From: Paenisporosarcina sp. FSL H8-0542 | Lineage (GTDB): Bacteria > Bacillota > Bacilli > Bacillales_A > Planococcaceae | DNA length: 64,000 bases | NCBI RefSeq assembly: GCF_038632915.1 | Contig: NZ_CP152050.1 | Location: 726,501-790,500, forward strand | Direction of reading: 5' to 3' | Part shown: one piece after another, positions 54,632 to 62,880 of the stretch | How the letters are laid out: each line of letters opens with the position of its first letter | Numbering within the stretch: the first letter of the stretch is position 1 | The notes under the pieces: model-generated | Seen by the model: only the letters and a program-made list of their open reading frames with translations | Databases searched by the model: none | What the model was told of the DNA's origin: nothing | Made by a program: the position numbers and the translations under genes

Positions 54632-54849
54632 TTTAGTGGAAGAAAATGAGTGAAAGGGAATAAAGAGAGGCTGAGAGGGAGTACACGGGTGACGACCGGT
54701 AAAAATGACTTTCTACAGGAAGAAACCAATTTGAACGGAAATAAACCACAAAAACAAAAATTCCTTCTATTAATTTTTTTTTGCAGAAACGCGAACGTCG
54801 AATGCCTATACGGAATACGATACATAGATTAACAATTGGAGGTAATGAA

Positions 54850-55440
54850 ATGTATTCGAATATTAATCAATACGTAGCCCCTCTTAATCCATGTCTCAGT
54901 CGTGCAGAACTAGAACTGCGTAATACGATGCGTTTACTTTGGTCACAGCATGTATACTGGACAAGAGCAGCCGTGATTGCATTGATAAACGATTCACCCG
55001 ACCTGGAGATGGTGCTGGCGCGATTATTACGAAACGCTCCCGAGATGGGAGATGCACTCGTGCCTTATTACGGAAAGGAAGCGGGAGACCGTTACAGTGA
55101 GTTGATTAAGGAACATCTGGTACTTGCAGCCGATCTGGTGAAAGCGGCAAAAGCGGGAGATACGAAAAGCTTTGAAGCCATTAATAAAAAGTGGTACGCC
55201 AATGCAGATGACATTGCTGAATTTTTGAGTATGATTAATCCTTTTATCACGAAACATGAAATGCAGGAAATGATGTACAAACATTTGGAGTTACTTACAG
55301 CAGTAACGACTTATTTGCTTGAAAAAAATTATACCGCTTCAATCAACACATTCGACCTATACGAATTACAGGCACTCCATATGGCAGATGAAATTTCTGA
55401 AGCCATCGTCGCCCAGTTTTCCTGCCCTCCTTGTTATTGA
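54850..55440 (+). CDS. Alpha-helical protein of unknown function
   Basis: A 196-residue protein that is almost entirely helical. The N-terminal half includes LRNTMRLLWSQHVYWTRAAV and the C-terminal half KHEMQEMMYKHLELLTA, ending in SCPPCY. The pattern recalls small four-helix-bundle proteins, and the closing CPPC might bind metal or form a disulphide. I do not recognise an established function. The ATG at 54850 follows TTGGAGG. It is transcribed alone and has a strong terminator. Confidence 0.75.
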   Translation: MYSNINQYVAPLNPCLSRAELELRNTMRLLWSQHVYWTRAAVIALINDSPDLEMVLARLLRNAPEMGDALVPYYGKEAGDRYSELIKEHLVLAADLVKAAKAGDTKSFEAINKKWYANADDIAEFLSMINPFITKHEMQEMMYKHLELLTAVTTYLLEKNYTASINTFDLYELQALHMADEISEAIVAQFSCPPCY

Positions 55441-55453
55441 TAATGAGTCTTTG

Positions 55454-55484
55454 AACACCATTCAAATTTGAATGGTGTTTTTTT
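55454..55484 (+). terminator. Rho-independent terminator after the helical protein gene
   Basis: AACACCATTCAAATTTGAATGGTGTT is a perfect inverted repeat (positions 55454-55479) followed by T residues. Confidence 0.9.
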
Positions 55485-55545
55485 ATATACTTAAAAGTTT
55501 TGTCGATCAGTAATTGAGGAACTTAATAGTATGGAGGGGATGAGC

Positions 55546-55762
55546 GTGAAGACGGATGTTTTTATCACTGGTGGTGGCATTGGTGGCTTAACACTTTGCT
55601 TTGAAGCTAGTGCGTGTAGCGGTTTTCAATAGTTTCTTCCATTCATTCGAAAATATACATCTATTGCCTCAAAAAGAGCAATGGGAGCAATGGCGAACTG
55701 ACGCTAATTTAACATTATTGGGCATGCAGATTGTCATCAGAGAAGGCAGTTGGTTTTGCTGA
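55546..55762 (+). pseudogene. FAD-dependent monooxygenase remnant, N- and C-terminal ends joined
   Basis: A GTG at 55546 after GGAGGGGA opens MKTDVFITGGGIGGLTL, the FAD-binding start (GxGxxG) of flavoprotein monooxygenases, then runs to TAG. A neighbouring frame picks up with FNSFFHSFENIHLLP and MQIVIREGSWF, which look like the end of the same kind of protein, and stops at TGA 55760-55762. The whole middle of about 1 kb is gone. It is a decayed gene with an internal deletion, like the amidase remnant at 34304. Confidence 0.72.
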
Positions 55763-55769
55763 GCAATAT

Positions 55770-55802
55770 AAAAAGACCTCTAAGTCAACAAGACTAGAGG
55801 TT
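55770..55802 (-). terminator. Rho-independent terminator of the yfkK-like gene
   Basis: The stem ACCTCTA.GTC / GAC.TAGAGGT with a short loop is followed by CTTTTT on the minus strand. Confidence 0.8.
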
Positions 55803-55837
55803 CTCGGCTAAAAAAGTTCGCTAAGTTTTTTAAAAAA

Positions 55838-56059
55838 TTATTTACGTAATGAACCTAACTCTGATGCGATGGCTTGCATTTCGCTTGGACTGAATGTATC
55901 ACGCTTCATGACCATGGCATACAAATCGTGTAAATCTTCATACTGAGAGTCATCAAAATGCTCAGATTTCATGGCATCTACATTGACCATACGAAGTTTT
56001 TCTTTTATTTGTTCAATCATGTATTCCACATTTTCTTGTGAAGGTTGAGTTAAGTTCAT
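55838..56059 (-). CDS. yfkK: DUF1128 protein, YfkK-like
   Basis: A 73-residue helical protein whose blocks [29 protein letters not shown] and [18 protein letters not shown] follow B. subtilis YfkK. Function unknown. The ATG at 56059 follows GGCAGGAA; an in-frame TTG at 56083 is less likely. In B. subtilis, yfkK lies near the BrkB-like yfkH, and a BrkB gene lies close by here too. Confidence 0.85.
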   Translation of the reverse strand: MNLTQPSQENVEYMIEQIKEKLRMVNVDAMKSEHFDDSQYEDLHDLYAMVMKRDTFSPSEMQAIASELGSLRK

Positions 56060-56202
56060 TTGGGATTCCTGCCTTTCGGACAATATGGTTAATCATTTCA
56101 TGGGACAGAAAGATTGTCAAATCCAATTCACATATTGTTTTAATGAAGAAAGAGTTGGGTATATTAAAGCACAATGATTATTACTACTTAGGAGGTTTTT
56201 AT

Positions 56203-56613
56203 ATGAAGGAAAGCAAATTATTTAAAGGCATGGTTGTTGGAGCATTGGCAGGAGCGGGGATCAGTTTATTTGATCGTGCGACACGTGAAGAGGTTAAATA
56301 TAAATTGAAAACGGTATCTTCTGACGTGAAATATTATTCAAAAAACCGTGATGACCTGATAATGAAATTACAGGAAAAAGCAGAAGTTCTACAGACGGTT
56401 TATACTCAGATATCCCAAGATGCTAAATATTTATCAGGGAAAGTGGAAGAAATGAAAATCTTGACACCACAAGTGAAAACGTTGGTAACAGATACAAAAG
56501 AAGCATTCGAACACTCTAAAGAAGAGTACAAAACCATTGTAAAAGACGATGAAGATGAATTCACTATGCCGGTTTTACCTGAGCATGTATACGAAGAGAA
56601 ATATTTCTCATAA
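56203..56613 (+). CDS. YtxH-like protein with coiled-coil
   Basis: A 136-residue protein. An N-terminal glycine-rich hydrophobic segment (GMVVGALAGAGISLFDRATR) of the YtxH type is followed by a long helical, coiled-coil-like region and an acidic tail (DDEDEFTMP). It is probably membrane-attached. It starts after TAGGAGGTT and lies 16 bases before the brkB gene, so the two may be cotranscribed. The role is unknown; YtxH relatives are often stress genes. Confidence 0.8.
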   Translation: MKESKLFKGMVVGALAGAGISLFDRATREEVKYKLKTVSSDVKYYSKNRDDLIMKLQEKAEVLQTVYTQISQDAKYLSGKVEEMKILTPQVKTLVTDTKEAFEHSKEEYKTIVKDDEDEFTMPVLPEHVYEEKYFS

Positions 56614-56629
56614 GGAAGGGAACGATGAC

Positions 56630-57607
56630 ATGGCTAACGAAGATATTCCAATTCAACCTAGAGGTAGTCAAAAAACCAAGTCGTCAGGGAATTTCTTAAG
56701 TAAGCTGAAATTGATGCAATTTAAGAAAAAAAATAAAGAACCTAAGCATCCTTTTGATGTCACATCATCAAAAGGATTCTTTCAAGAATTAATTGCTCGC
56801 ATTCAACATGTGGACGTATCAGGCTTAGGGGCACAACTTGCGTTCTTCTTTTTATTATCGCTATTCCCTTTGCTGATTTTTTTGGTGACCTTGTTGCCGT
56901 ATTTGAATTTGCAGGAGGATCAACTCTTTAATATTTTGCGTACATATGCACCTGTTGAAGTATACACGCTGATTGATGGCACTTTGAATGAAGTGCTCAA
57001 TAACCGCAACGGTGGTTTATTATCAATCGGGATTCTTGCTACCATTTGGTCTGCATCGAATGGGATGAACGCATTGATAAAATCATTTAACCGTTCATAT
57101 GATTTGGTAGAAACAAGACCTTTCTTCATCGCAAGAGGTATATCCGTTATTTTCACTTTATTGCTCATAATGCTATTTGTAATTGCACTTGTATTGCCGG
57201 TATTTGGCAAACAAATTGGTACTTTCATATTCTCTTATCTCGGCTATGAACAAGGATTTTTGGAAGTATGGAATAATATAAGATGGACCATTCCACCTGT
57301 CATGATTTTTATCGTCTTTATGTTGTTATACTGGATTGCCCCAAATCGCAAGTTGTATTTGAAAAGTGTAATTCCTGGCGCAATCTTTGCAACACTAGGC
57401 TGGATCATTGTTTCCCTTGGATTCTCATTATATGTTAGTAGCTTTGCCAATTACTCAGCTACATATGGAAGTATTGGTGGAATCATAGTGTTGATGATGT
57501 GGCTTTATTTTTCCGGAATCATCTTGATGGTCGGGGGACAAATCAATGCCGTGATACAGGAACGAAAAGAAAAACTGGCCATGAAAAAAGCAGGAGCTGT
57601 CGTATAG
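56630..57607 (+). CDS. BrkB/YihY-family membrane protein (YfkH-like)
   Basis: A 325-residue protein with a basic cytoplasmic N-terminus (about 1-60) and six membrane helices. It has the YihY/BrkB signature regions LAFFFLLSLFPLLIFLVT, LLSIGILATIWSASNGMNAL and YGSIGGIIVLMMWLYFSG. Function unknown; it was once misnamed ribonuclease BN. The ATG at 56630 follows AAGGAAGGG. Its last codons form the left arm of a terminator shared with the converging P-type ATPase gene. Confidence 0.88.
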   Translation: MANEDIPIQPRGSQKTKSSGNFLSKLKLMQFKKKNKEPKHPFDVTSSKGFFQELIARIQHVDVSGLGAQLAFFFLLSLFPLLIFLVTLLPYLNLQEDQLFNILRTYAPVEVYTLIDGTLNEVLNNRNGGLLSIGILATIWSASNGMNALIKSFNRSYDLVETRPFFIARGISVIFTLLLIMLFVIALVLPVFGKQIGTFIFSYLGYEQGFLEVWNNIRWTIPPVMIFIVFMLLYWIAPNRKLYLKSVIPGAIFATLGWIIVSLGFSLYVSSFANYSATYGSIGGIIVLMMWLYFSGIILMVGGQINAVIQERKEKLAMKKAGAVV

Positions 57608-57623
57608 ACGCTCCTGCTTTTTA
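57584..57623. terminator. Terminator formed by the brkB 3' end
   Basis: AAAAAGCAGGAGC (57585-57597) pairs with GCTCCTGCTTTTT (57610-57622). It lies across the stop of brkB and touches the end of the converging ATPase gene. Confidence 0.82.
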
Positions 57624-59528
57624 TATGTTCCGATTCAGTAGACGTAAACTGTTCAAGATTACTAGAATCGTACTGCCCTCATGTCCAATGACCCCCAAAG
57701 GTAAATTTATCATTTGAAAGAAATTGCTGATGATTAAAATGACAATAACGGTAATGGAGAAAAATACATTTTGCTTAACAATCCGATTCATTTTACGAGA
57801 CAAGCGGACAGCATAATTGATTCTAGATAATTCATTTTTCATGAGGACGACATCAGCAGTTTCCAATGCCACATCCGTCCCTTCACCCATAGCAATTCCA
57901 ATCGTTGCAGTTGCCAAAGCAGGGGCATCATTTATGCCGTCGCCAACCATCCCAACATTTTCGTATTTCAAAAGTAGTTCTTTCATATGGCTCACTTTTG
58001 TCTCTGGCAAGCATTCGGCAATGTATTGATCAACGCCAGCTTCTTCAGCAATTACTTTTGCAGTTCGTTCATTGTCGCCTGTCAGCATAATCGTATAGAC
58101 GCCTGATTCACGAAGTAAAGCAATAGCTTCTTTTGCTTCAGGTCGAACTTGGTCTCTTAATGCAGCAATGGCAATGATCCCATCGTTATCTGCTGCGAAT
58201 ACAACTGTCTTTCCTTGTTCGGTCAATTTAGAAGCAATGCCATCATGAAACTTCATGGCTGCATCTGTTCCTACGTAACTCGGTTTTCCAACTTTCCATT
58301 GTGTCGTTCCAATCGTTGCATGTATCCCCCAACCGGGAACATCTTTCATATTCGAAATAGGTGAAGTGACAATCCCTTGATTAACCGCAAATTTAGTAAT
58401 TGCCTTTGCAAGTGGATGCGTTGATTGCGATTCAATACTTGCCCAGTTTGTCAGAACTGAGGTTTCATCCATGCCTTCACGAACGATGAAATCAGTCACT
58501 TCGGGCTTTCCTTGAGAGAGCGTGCCCGTTTTATCGAGTGCGATTGCTTTCATGGAACCCACATTTTCTAAATGAACGCCGCCTTTGAACAATAATCCGT
58601 TTTTGGCACCATTTGAAATGGCTGAAAGAGTTGCTGGCATAATCGATGCAACGAGTGCACAAGGTGATGCTACTACGAGTAGTACCATCGCCCGGTAAAA
58701 TGTCGTCGTCCAGTCCCAGCCAAATAGGAAGTGGGGGAGAAACATCATGATGCCTACCGAGATAAGAACAATCTTGACGTACCGGCTCTCAAACTTCTCT
58801 ATAAATTGTTGCGCCGGTGATTTTTCACTTTGCGCCGATTGCACAAGTTCGATAATTTTTTGTACGAGCGATTCACTGCTTAGCTTGTTCATTTCAATTG
58901 TCATGACACCATTTAAATTAACAGTACCGGCAAATAAATGGTCGCCTGTGTGTTTTGATACAGGAATGGATTCCCCACTGATTGCAGCTTCATCTACCAA
59001 AGTATTTCCGCTCACGATAATGCTATCTACGGGAATACGTTCACCCGGTTTTACAAGCAGGAGGTTTCCTATTTGCAACTCCTCTACAGCGACACGCTTT
59101 GATTGCCCGTTTTCATCCAGCAGCCATGCTTCCTCTGGTTGTAACTTCATTAACGCTGATAATTCGCGTTGGCTTTTATTCATCGTGTAAGTTTCCAAAG
59201 CCCCACTTAGTGCAAAAATGAAAATTAGGACCGCACCTTCCGTCCAATAGCCAATAATGGATGAGCCAATTGCGGCAAAAATCATCAGTAACTCAACGTT
59301 TAATTCTTTGTTGTGCACTGTGTGTAAAATGCCTTCCTTCGCCTTAGCGTAACCGCCAATTAGAAAGGCGATTAAATAGATAGAAATGGATAAGGAGCTT
59401 TCCTCGCCTTTTCCGATCAGCCAAGCGATTACAATTAATACGCCTGATAAAAGTGCTGCAATCAATTCGGCATGTGGTTTGATGCGACTGAACATTGTCA
59501 GTGAAATATTTTGCTCTTTTGCTCTCAT
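57621..59528 (-). CDS. pfeT: P1B-4-type heavy-metal ATPase, PfeT/ZosA-like
   Basis: A 635-residue P-type ATPase. Visible motifs are the phosphorylation site DKTGT, the actuator loop SGES, TGDNERT and GDGINDAP, the transmembrane metal site SPC in VVASPCALV, and HEGST near the C-terminus. SPC plus HEG without an N-terminal metal-binding domain is the P1B-4 pattern of B. subtilis PfeT (formerly ZosA/YkvW), an Fe(II) exporter under PerR. Here a PerR-type box covers the -10 of its promoter. The ATG at 59528 follows CAGGAGGAA. Confidence 0.88.
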   Translation of the reverse strand: MRAKEQNISLTMFSRIKPHAELIAALLSGVLIVIAWLIGKGEESSLSISIYLIAFLIGGYAKAKEGILHTVHNKELNVELLMIFAAIGSSIIGYWTEGAVLIFIFALSGALETYTMNKSQRELSALMKLQPEEAWLLDENGQSKRVAVEELQIGNLLLVKPGERIPVDSIIVSGNTLVDEAAISGESIPVSKHTGDHLFAGTVNLNGVMTIEMNKLSSESLVQKIIELVQSAQSEKSPAQQFIEKFESRYVKIVLISVGIMMFLPHFLFGWDWTTTFYRAMVLLVVASPCALVASIMPATLSAISNGAKNGLLFKGGVHLENVGSMKAIALDKTGTLSQGKPEVTDFIVREGMDETSVLTNWASIESQSTHPLAKAITKFAVNQGIVTSPISNMKDVPGWGIHATIGTTQWKVGKPSYVGTDAAMKFHDGIASKLTEQGKTVVFAADNDGIIAIAALRDQVRPEAKEAIALLRESGVYTIMLTGDNERTAKVIAEEAGVDQYIAECLPETKVSHMKELLLKYENVGMVGDGINDAPALATATIGIAMGEGTDVALETADVVLMKNELSRINYAVRLSRKMNRIVKQNVFFSITVIVILIISNFFQMINLPLGVIGHEGSTILVILNSLRLLNRNI

Positions 59529-59583
59529 TTACATTCCTCCTGATAATGAAAATCAAAATCATAGTCCCTAAAATGTACGAAAA

Positions 59584-59610
59584 GCTGGCACTCCCAAAGG
59601 GAATACCAGC
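59584..59610 (-). other. Hairpin in the pfeT leader
   Basis: On the minus strand GCTGG..TTCCC pairs with GGGAG..CCAGC, followed by TTTTCG. It lies between the promoter and the gene, 56 bases before the start codon, so it could be an attenuator or end read-through from fumarase. Confidence 0.55.
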
Positions 59611-59632
59611 ATTTATTAGAATTTATATTAAT

Positions 59633-59647
59633 TAATAATCATTATAA
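59633..59647 (-). promoter_or_regulatory. PerR box of pfeT
   Basis: Minus-strand TTATAATGATTATTA matches the PerR consensus TTATAATNATTATAA at 14 of 15 positions. It overlaps the -10 element. Confidence 0.75.
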
Positions 59648-59670
59648 CATAGAAGTTCTTAAACAGGCAA
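59641..59670 (-). promoter_or_regulatory. pfeT promoter
   Basis: On the minus strand TTGCCT (59670-59665) and perfect TATAAT (59646-59641) are separated by 18 bases. Confidence 0.7.
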
Positions 59671-59679
59671 TCTAATGAA

Positions 59680-61221
59680 TTATTTATATACAGGCTCACT
59701 GTATTGGGCTAATTTTTCAAGAGATGATTTATCTACATCTGCATGTAAGCTATTGCCGTGAGAATCCATTGTAACGACCGCCGTGAAGTCTTCAACGCGC
59801 AAATGCCACATCGCTTCAGGAATGCCGAATTGCATTAAATCCACGCCCTCAACATCTTTTATACAATCCGCATAGTATTGAGCAGCTCCACCAATTGCAT
59901 TTAAATATACTCCGCCGTGTTCATTAAGCGCTTCCAGTGTTTTTGGTCCCATGCCGCCTTTACCCATAACCGCACGAATGCCGAATTTTTTCATGATGTC
60001 GCCTTGGTAAGGCTCTTCACGAATGGATGTAGTCGGACCAGCCGCTTTAATATGCCATTTGCCTTCGTCATCTTTCAAAACAACCGGACCACAGTGATAA
60101 ATGATTTGACCATTCAAATCTATTGGTGCATCATTTTCGGATAAATATTTATGAATCGCGTCACGTCCTGTATACATCATCCCGCTGATGTTCACGACAT
60201 CGCCGACTTTTAATTGGCGAATTTCTTCTTCGCTGATTGGTGCACGCAGTTCGACAATGCGAGATGTTGCTTCTTCAGCAGATTGATCTGTACCTGAGTC
60301 TTTAAACTCAACTTTTTCGCCTTCTTGATATTGCCATTCATTGATTTCACCAGTCGCAGGGTTAATGTTGATCGCCAATCGACGGTAAGCCCAACAGTTG
60401 TAAGCTACGGAAACAAAGAAACTTGCCGGAATACGGTGCATGACACCAATCTTACAACCTAGTAAAGTAGCTTCTCCACCAAAGCCCATCGTGCCAATGC
60501 CAAGTGTATTAGCTTTTTCTACAATGTATTCTTCAAGTTCAGCGAGTTGCGCGTTAGGGTTCACGTCATCCACAGAGCGGAATAATTGTTCTTTGGCTAA
60601 GTCATATCCGGAAGCACGGTCGCCACCAATTCCTACACCAATGAATCCTGCTGAACACCCTTGACCTTGTGCTTGATAGACTGAGTGAAGAATACATTTG
60701 CGAATGCCATCCAAGTCACGTCCTGCTTTACCGATTCCTTCAAGTTGTGCAGGGAGGCTGTACTGAATGTTTTTATTTTCACATCCGCCACCTTTAAGGA
60801 TAAGCTTCATTTCTATGTAATCTTTTTCCCATTGCTCAAACTTCACAACTGGAACACCTTCGCCCAAGTTATCGCCACTGTTTTCACCAGTCAATGAATC
60901 TACTGCATTAGGACGCAGTTTACCAGTTTTCGTAGCAGTAACCATCGCACGTTTGATTGCCGCTTTTATTTCAAGTTGGTTAACCCCAATTGGCGTTTTG
61001 ATTTTAAAAGTAGGCAACCCAGTATCCTGACAAATAGGGGAGACATTTTCGTCCGCCATTTGAATATTGTTGGTGATTGTATCCAAACTCATCGCAGCGC
61101 GAGTGCCCGCATTTTCCGCCGCTTTAGCTTTGCGGACTGCACGACGCACGTCTTTCGGTAAGTTTGTCGACGTTTCTGTAATTAAGTCATATATGCTTTT
61201 TTCCAATGTTTCTAAGTACAT
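59680..61221 (-). CDS. Class I fumarate hydratase (iron-sulfur)
   Basis: A 513-residue fumarase of the [4Fe-4S] type, converting fumarate to malate in the TCA cycle. Cluster Cys lie in ICQDTG, KGGGCENKN and GQGCSAG. The C-terminal beta domain contains MGKGGMGPKTLE and HGGVYLNAIGGA, so the alpha and beta subunits are fused as in class I enzymes. The start at 61221 (MYLETLEKS) is the only good one. Its cluster is sensitive to oxidation, and the PerR-type pfeT gene follows downstream on the same strand. Confidence 0.94.
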   Translation of the reverse strand: MYLETLEKSIYDLITETSTNLPKDVRRAVRKAKAAENAGTRAAMSLDTITNNIQMADENVSPICQDTGLPTFKIKTPIGVNQLEIKAAIKRAMVTATKTGKLRPNAVDSLTGENSGDNLGEGVPVVKFEQWEKDYIEMKLILKGGGCENKNIQYSLPAQLEGIGKAGRDLDGIRKCILHSVYQAQGQGCSAGFIGVGIGGDRASGYDLAKEQLFRSVDDVNPNAQLAELEEYIVEKANTLGIGTMGFGGEATLLGCKIGVMHRIPASFFVSVAYNCWAYRRLAININPATGEINEWQYQEGEKVEFKDSGTDQSAEEATSRIVELRAPISEEEIRQLKVGDVVNISGMMYTGRDAIHKYLSENDAPIDLNGQIIYHCGPVVLKDDEGKWHIKAAGPTTSIREEPYQGDIMKKFGIRAVMGKGGMGPKTLEALNEHGGVYLNAIGGAAQYYADCIKDVEGVDLMQFGIPEAMWHLRVEDFTAVVTMDSHGNSLHADVDKSSLEKLAQYSEPVYK

Positions 61222-61347
61222 GTGTGTTGACCCCTCTCATACATTGCTTAGTCATAATTCCACTCTCCATTATACTCTTTTCAGTTGGCTAAAAAAAGGA
61301 ATGGATGTCGAAAGGAGGGAGGGGGGTAAGGAGAAGTTGGATGCGAA

Positions 61348-61460
61348 TGGACAGAAAGAGATTTGTATGGACGTAAAACCATTGCAGATGGATATAAACC
61401 GCCTCTGACTGGACATAAATCACATGCGAACCGACAGAAATGGTCTGCGATTAGTCAAAA
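61348..61460. repeat. Degenerate 21-bp tandem repeat array
   Basis: Six copies of a TGGACAnAAA-like unit begin at 61348, 61368, 61389, 61410, 61431 and 61452. The period is 21 bases (20 for the first step). Later copies drift (CCGACA, TAGTCA). It lies in the 680-base gap upstream of the fumarase gene, which holds no gene. Confidence 0.7.
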
Positions 61461-61526
61461 AACATTTCATAGCTTAAAATTTCATTCGAACTAACCGCTT
61501 TGAACTTTCACGGTTGATTTTACAAA

Positions 61527-61634
61527 AAAGGAATCTGCGCCCTTTCCGCGGACGAACTGGCAAGCCTCCTCGCTCGTACCTCACTGCGGGGTCTTGCCAG
61601 CCCGTTTTTCCGCAGGAGTGGCGCAGATTCCTTT
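61527..61634. repeat. Palindromic intergenic repeat, family A copy 3
   Basis: A 108-bp element bounded by a perfect 15-bp inverted repeat (AAAGGAATCTGCGCC / GGCGCAGATTCCTTT). It contains the family blocks CTTTCCGCGGACGAA, GCCTCCTCG, TGCGGGGTCTTGCC and TTTTTCCGCAGGAGT. The internal blocks are conserved with copy 1, while the outer arms are unrelated. Confidence 0.8.
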
Positions 61635-61700
61635 ACTTTAACAATATGATTAACAGACTCTAGAACACCCTATTAAATAATGTTGTTGATATTACGAAGA

Positions 61701-61807
61701 GTGCATTTGCGCCTAGCTGGCCGCAAGAGCGTGAAGAATGAGACCGCAAGTATGTGGTTTTCATACTTGTTGGGCTCATGCGGAACGTGCGGCAAGCGCA
61801 AATGTAC
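61701..61807. repeat. Palindromic element, family B, with internal hairpin
   Basis: Outer arms GTGCATTTGCGC and GCGCAAATGTAC enclose a second stem (GCCGCA / TGCGGC) and a perfect inner hairpin (CAAGTATG / CATACTTG). A fragment of the same element lies at 8297-8328. An 81-codon ORF across it (61660-61905, minus) is judged spurious. Confidence 0.7.
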
Positions 61808-61860
61808 GATAAACAACCACACCATTTAACAGAGCTAAAATAAAATAGAATTTGGAACAT

Positions 61861-61894
61861 AAAAAAGAGAGCACCCATATAAATAGGCACTCTC
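61861..61894 (-). terminator. Rho-independent terminator of the 61-aa protein gene
   Basis: The minus-strand stem GAGAGTGCC / GGGTGCTCTC is followed by TTTTTT. Confidence 0.88.
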
Positions 61895-61901
61895 CATGTG
61901 T

Positions 61902-62087
61902 TCATTCAGGACGGTTTTTAAATTGTTCCATCTTTTCTTCTAAGTCATCCATCATCGCAATCAAGCGATCAATGTCTTCAAGTTCAGTCGTTTCTGGTTC
62001 AATTGAATCTAATACTTCTAAGAAAATGTGAAGACGTTCTTTTAAGTATGTGACTTGTTGGTCTTTGTTTGAAATTGACTTGCCCAT
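61902..62087 (-). CDS. SE1561-like small protein of unknown function
   Basis: A 61-residue acidic helical protein (QVTYLKERLHIFLEVLDSI, then IDRLIAMMDDLEEKMEQF) resembling the small SE1561 family of staphylococci and Bacilli. The ATG at 62087 follows CGAGGTGG; the GTG at 62096 lies inside that site. It has its own terminator. Function unknown. Confidence 0.75.
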   Translation of the reverse strand: MGKSISNKDQQVTYLKERLHIFLEVLDSIEPETTELEDIDRLIAMMDDLEEKMEQFKNRPE

Positions 62088-62362
62088 GTGAGCCACCTCG
62101 CTTTACACATACATCGTAGCCCATATACAATGATTTTTCAACTGTCAGTAGGACTTATGAAATATTTTAATATTAAATGTATTTTGAATATTTACAAAAG
62201 TTAATTAACGTGTTAAGGTTAATTTACTTCAACAAGAGAGGGGAGGCCGTAGTGAATAGTCGAAACCAATCAATCAGTTAGAAGGAGGGGGTTCGAACAT
62301 TTCACCGGCACAATAGCCGTGAATCGATATATGGATACTCAATTGGATATTAGTGATATTTA

Positions 62363-62407
62363 GAAGGCTCAGCCAATCATCTGTTCGCAGATCATCGACT
62401 GAGCCTT
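62363..62407 (-). terminator. Hairpin terminator after the OsmC gene
   Basis: A long imperfect stem (AAGGCTCAG..GATGATCTG / CAGATGATT..CTGAGCCTT) lies 10 bases after the stop. The adjacent 62088-62362 interval has no clear gene, only very short frames after good ribosome binding sites. Confidence 0.78.
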
Positions 62408-62416
62408 CATCAATGT

Positions 62417-62797
62417 CTAAATAAGTTCGAACGTTTCTACGACTTCAATTGATTGGTCTACAGAACGGACCATAGAACAATTTTTCTTCGTCAGAATCAT
62501 TGCTTTTTCAACTTTCGCTTCCTCGAGTTGACCTCTTAATTTGAAATGGATGTGCACTTTTTCGAGTCGATTTGCTTCTTCAGGATTGCGCAACACTTCC
62601 AATACTTCAATCTCCATATCCTCAATCGGCATACGCATCTTCTCACATACTTTTCGAAGAACGCCGCCACTACAGCCTACAAGAGACGAAACAATTAATT
62701 GGTAAGGTCTAAATCCTTTTGTTTCATCTCCTGAAATCGTTAATTTTCCAAACTCCAACTCTGTTTCTAATCCATATTCTGTCATCACATACTTCAA
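62417..62797 (-). CDS. OsmC/Ohr-family peroxiredoxin-like protein
   Basis: A 126-residue OsmC-fold protein. The first Cys lies in SSLVGCSGGVLRK, a standard OsmC position, and the second in ILTKKNCSMVRSV, giving the two-Cys pair used to reduce organic hydroperoxides. The ATG at 62797 follows AAAGGAGGG. It is divergent from the MFS gene, with a shared upstream region containing an inverted repeat. Confidence 0.88.
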   Translation of the reverse strand: MKYVMTEYGLETELEFGKLTISGDETKGFRPYQLIVSSLVGCSGGVLRKVCEKMRMPIEDMEIEVLEVLRNPEEANRLEKVHIHFKLRGQLEEAKVEKAMILTKKNCSMVRSVDQSIEVVETFELI

Positions 62798-62880
62798 CGC
62801 AAATCCCTCCTTTATGATAGAATTGTACCGAAACTTGGTTGAAATGAATATAATTTCAACCCGTACGCAGGAGGACCTTC

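Noticed and set aside
61660-61905. 81-codon minus-strand ORF
   Set aside because: It overlaps palindromic element B and the terminator of the next gene; composition is not protein-like.
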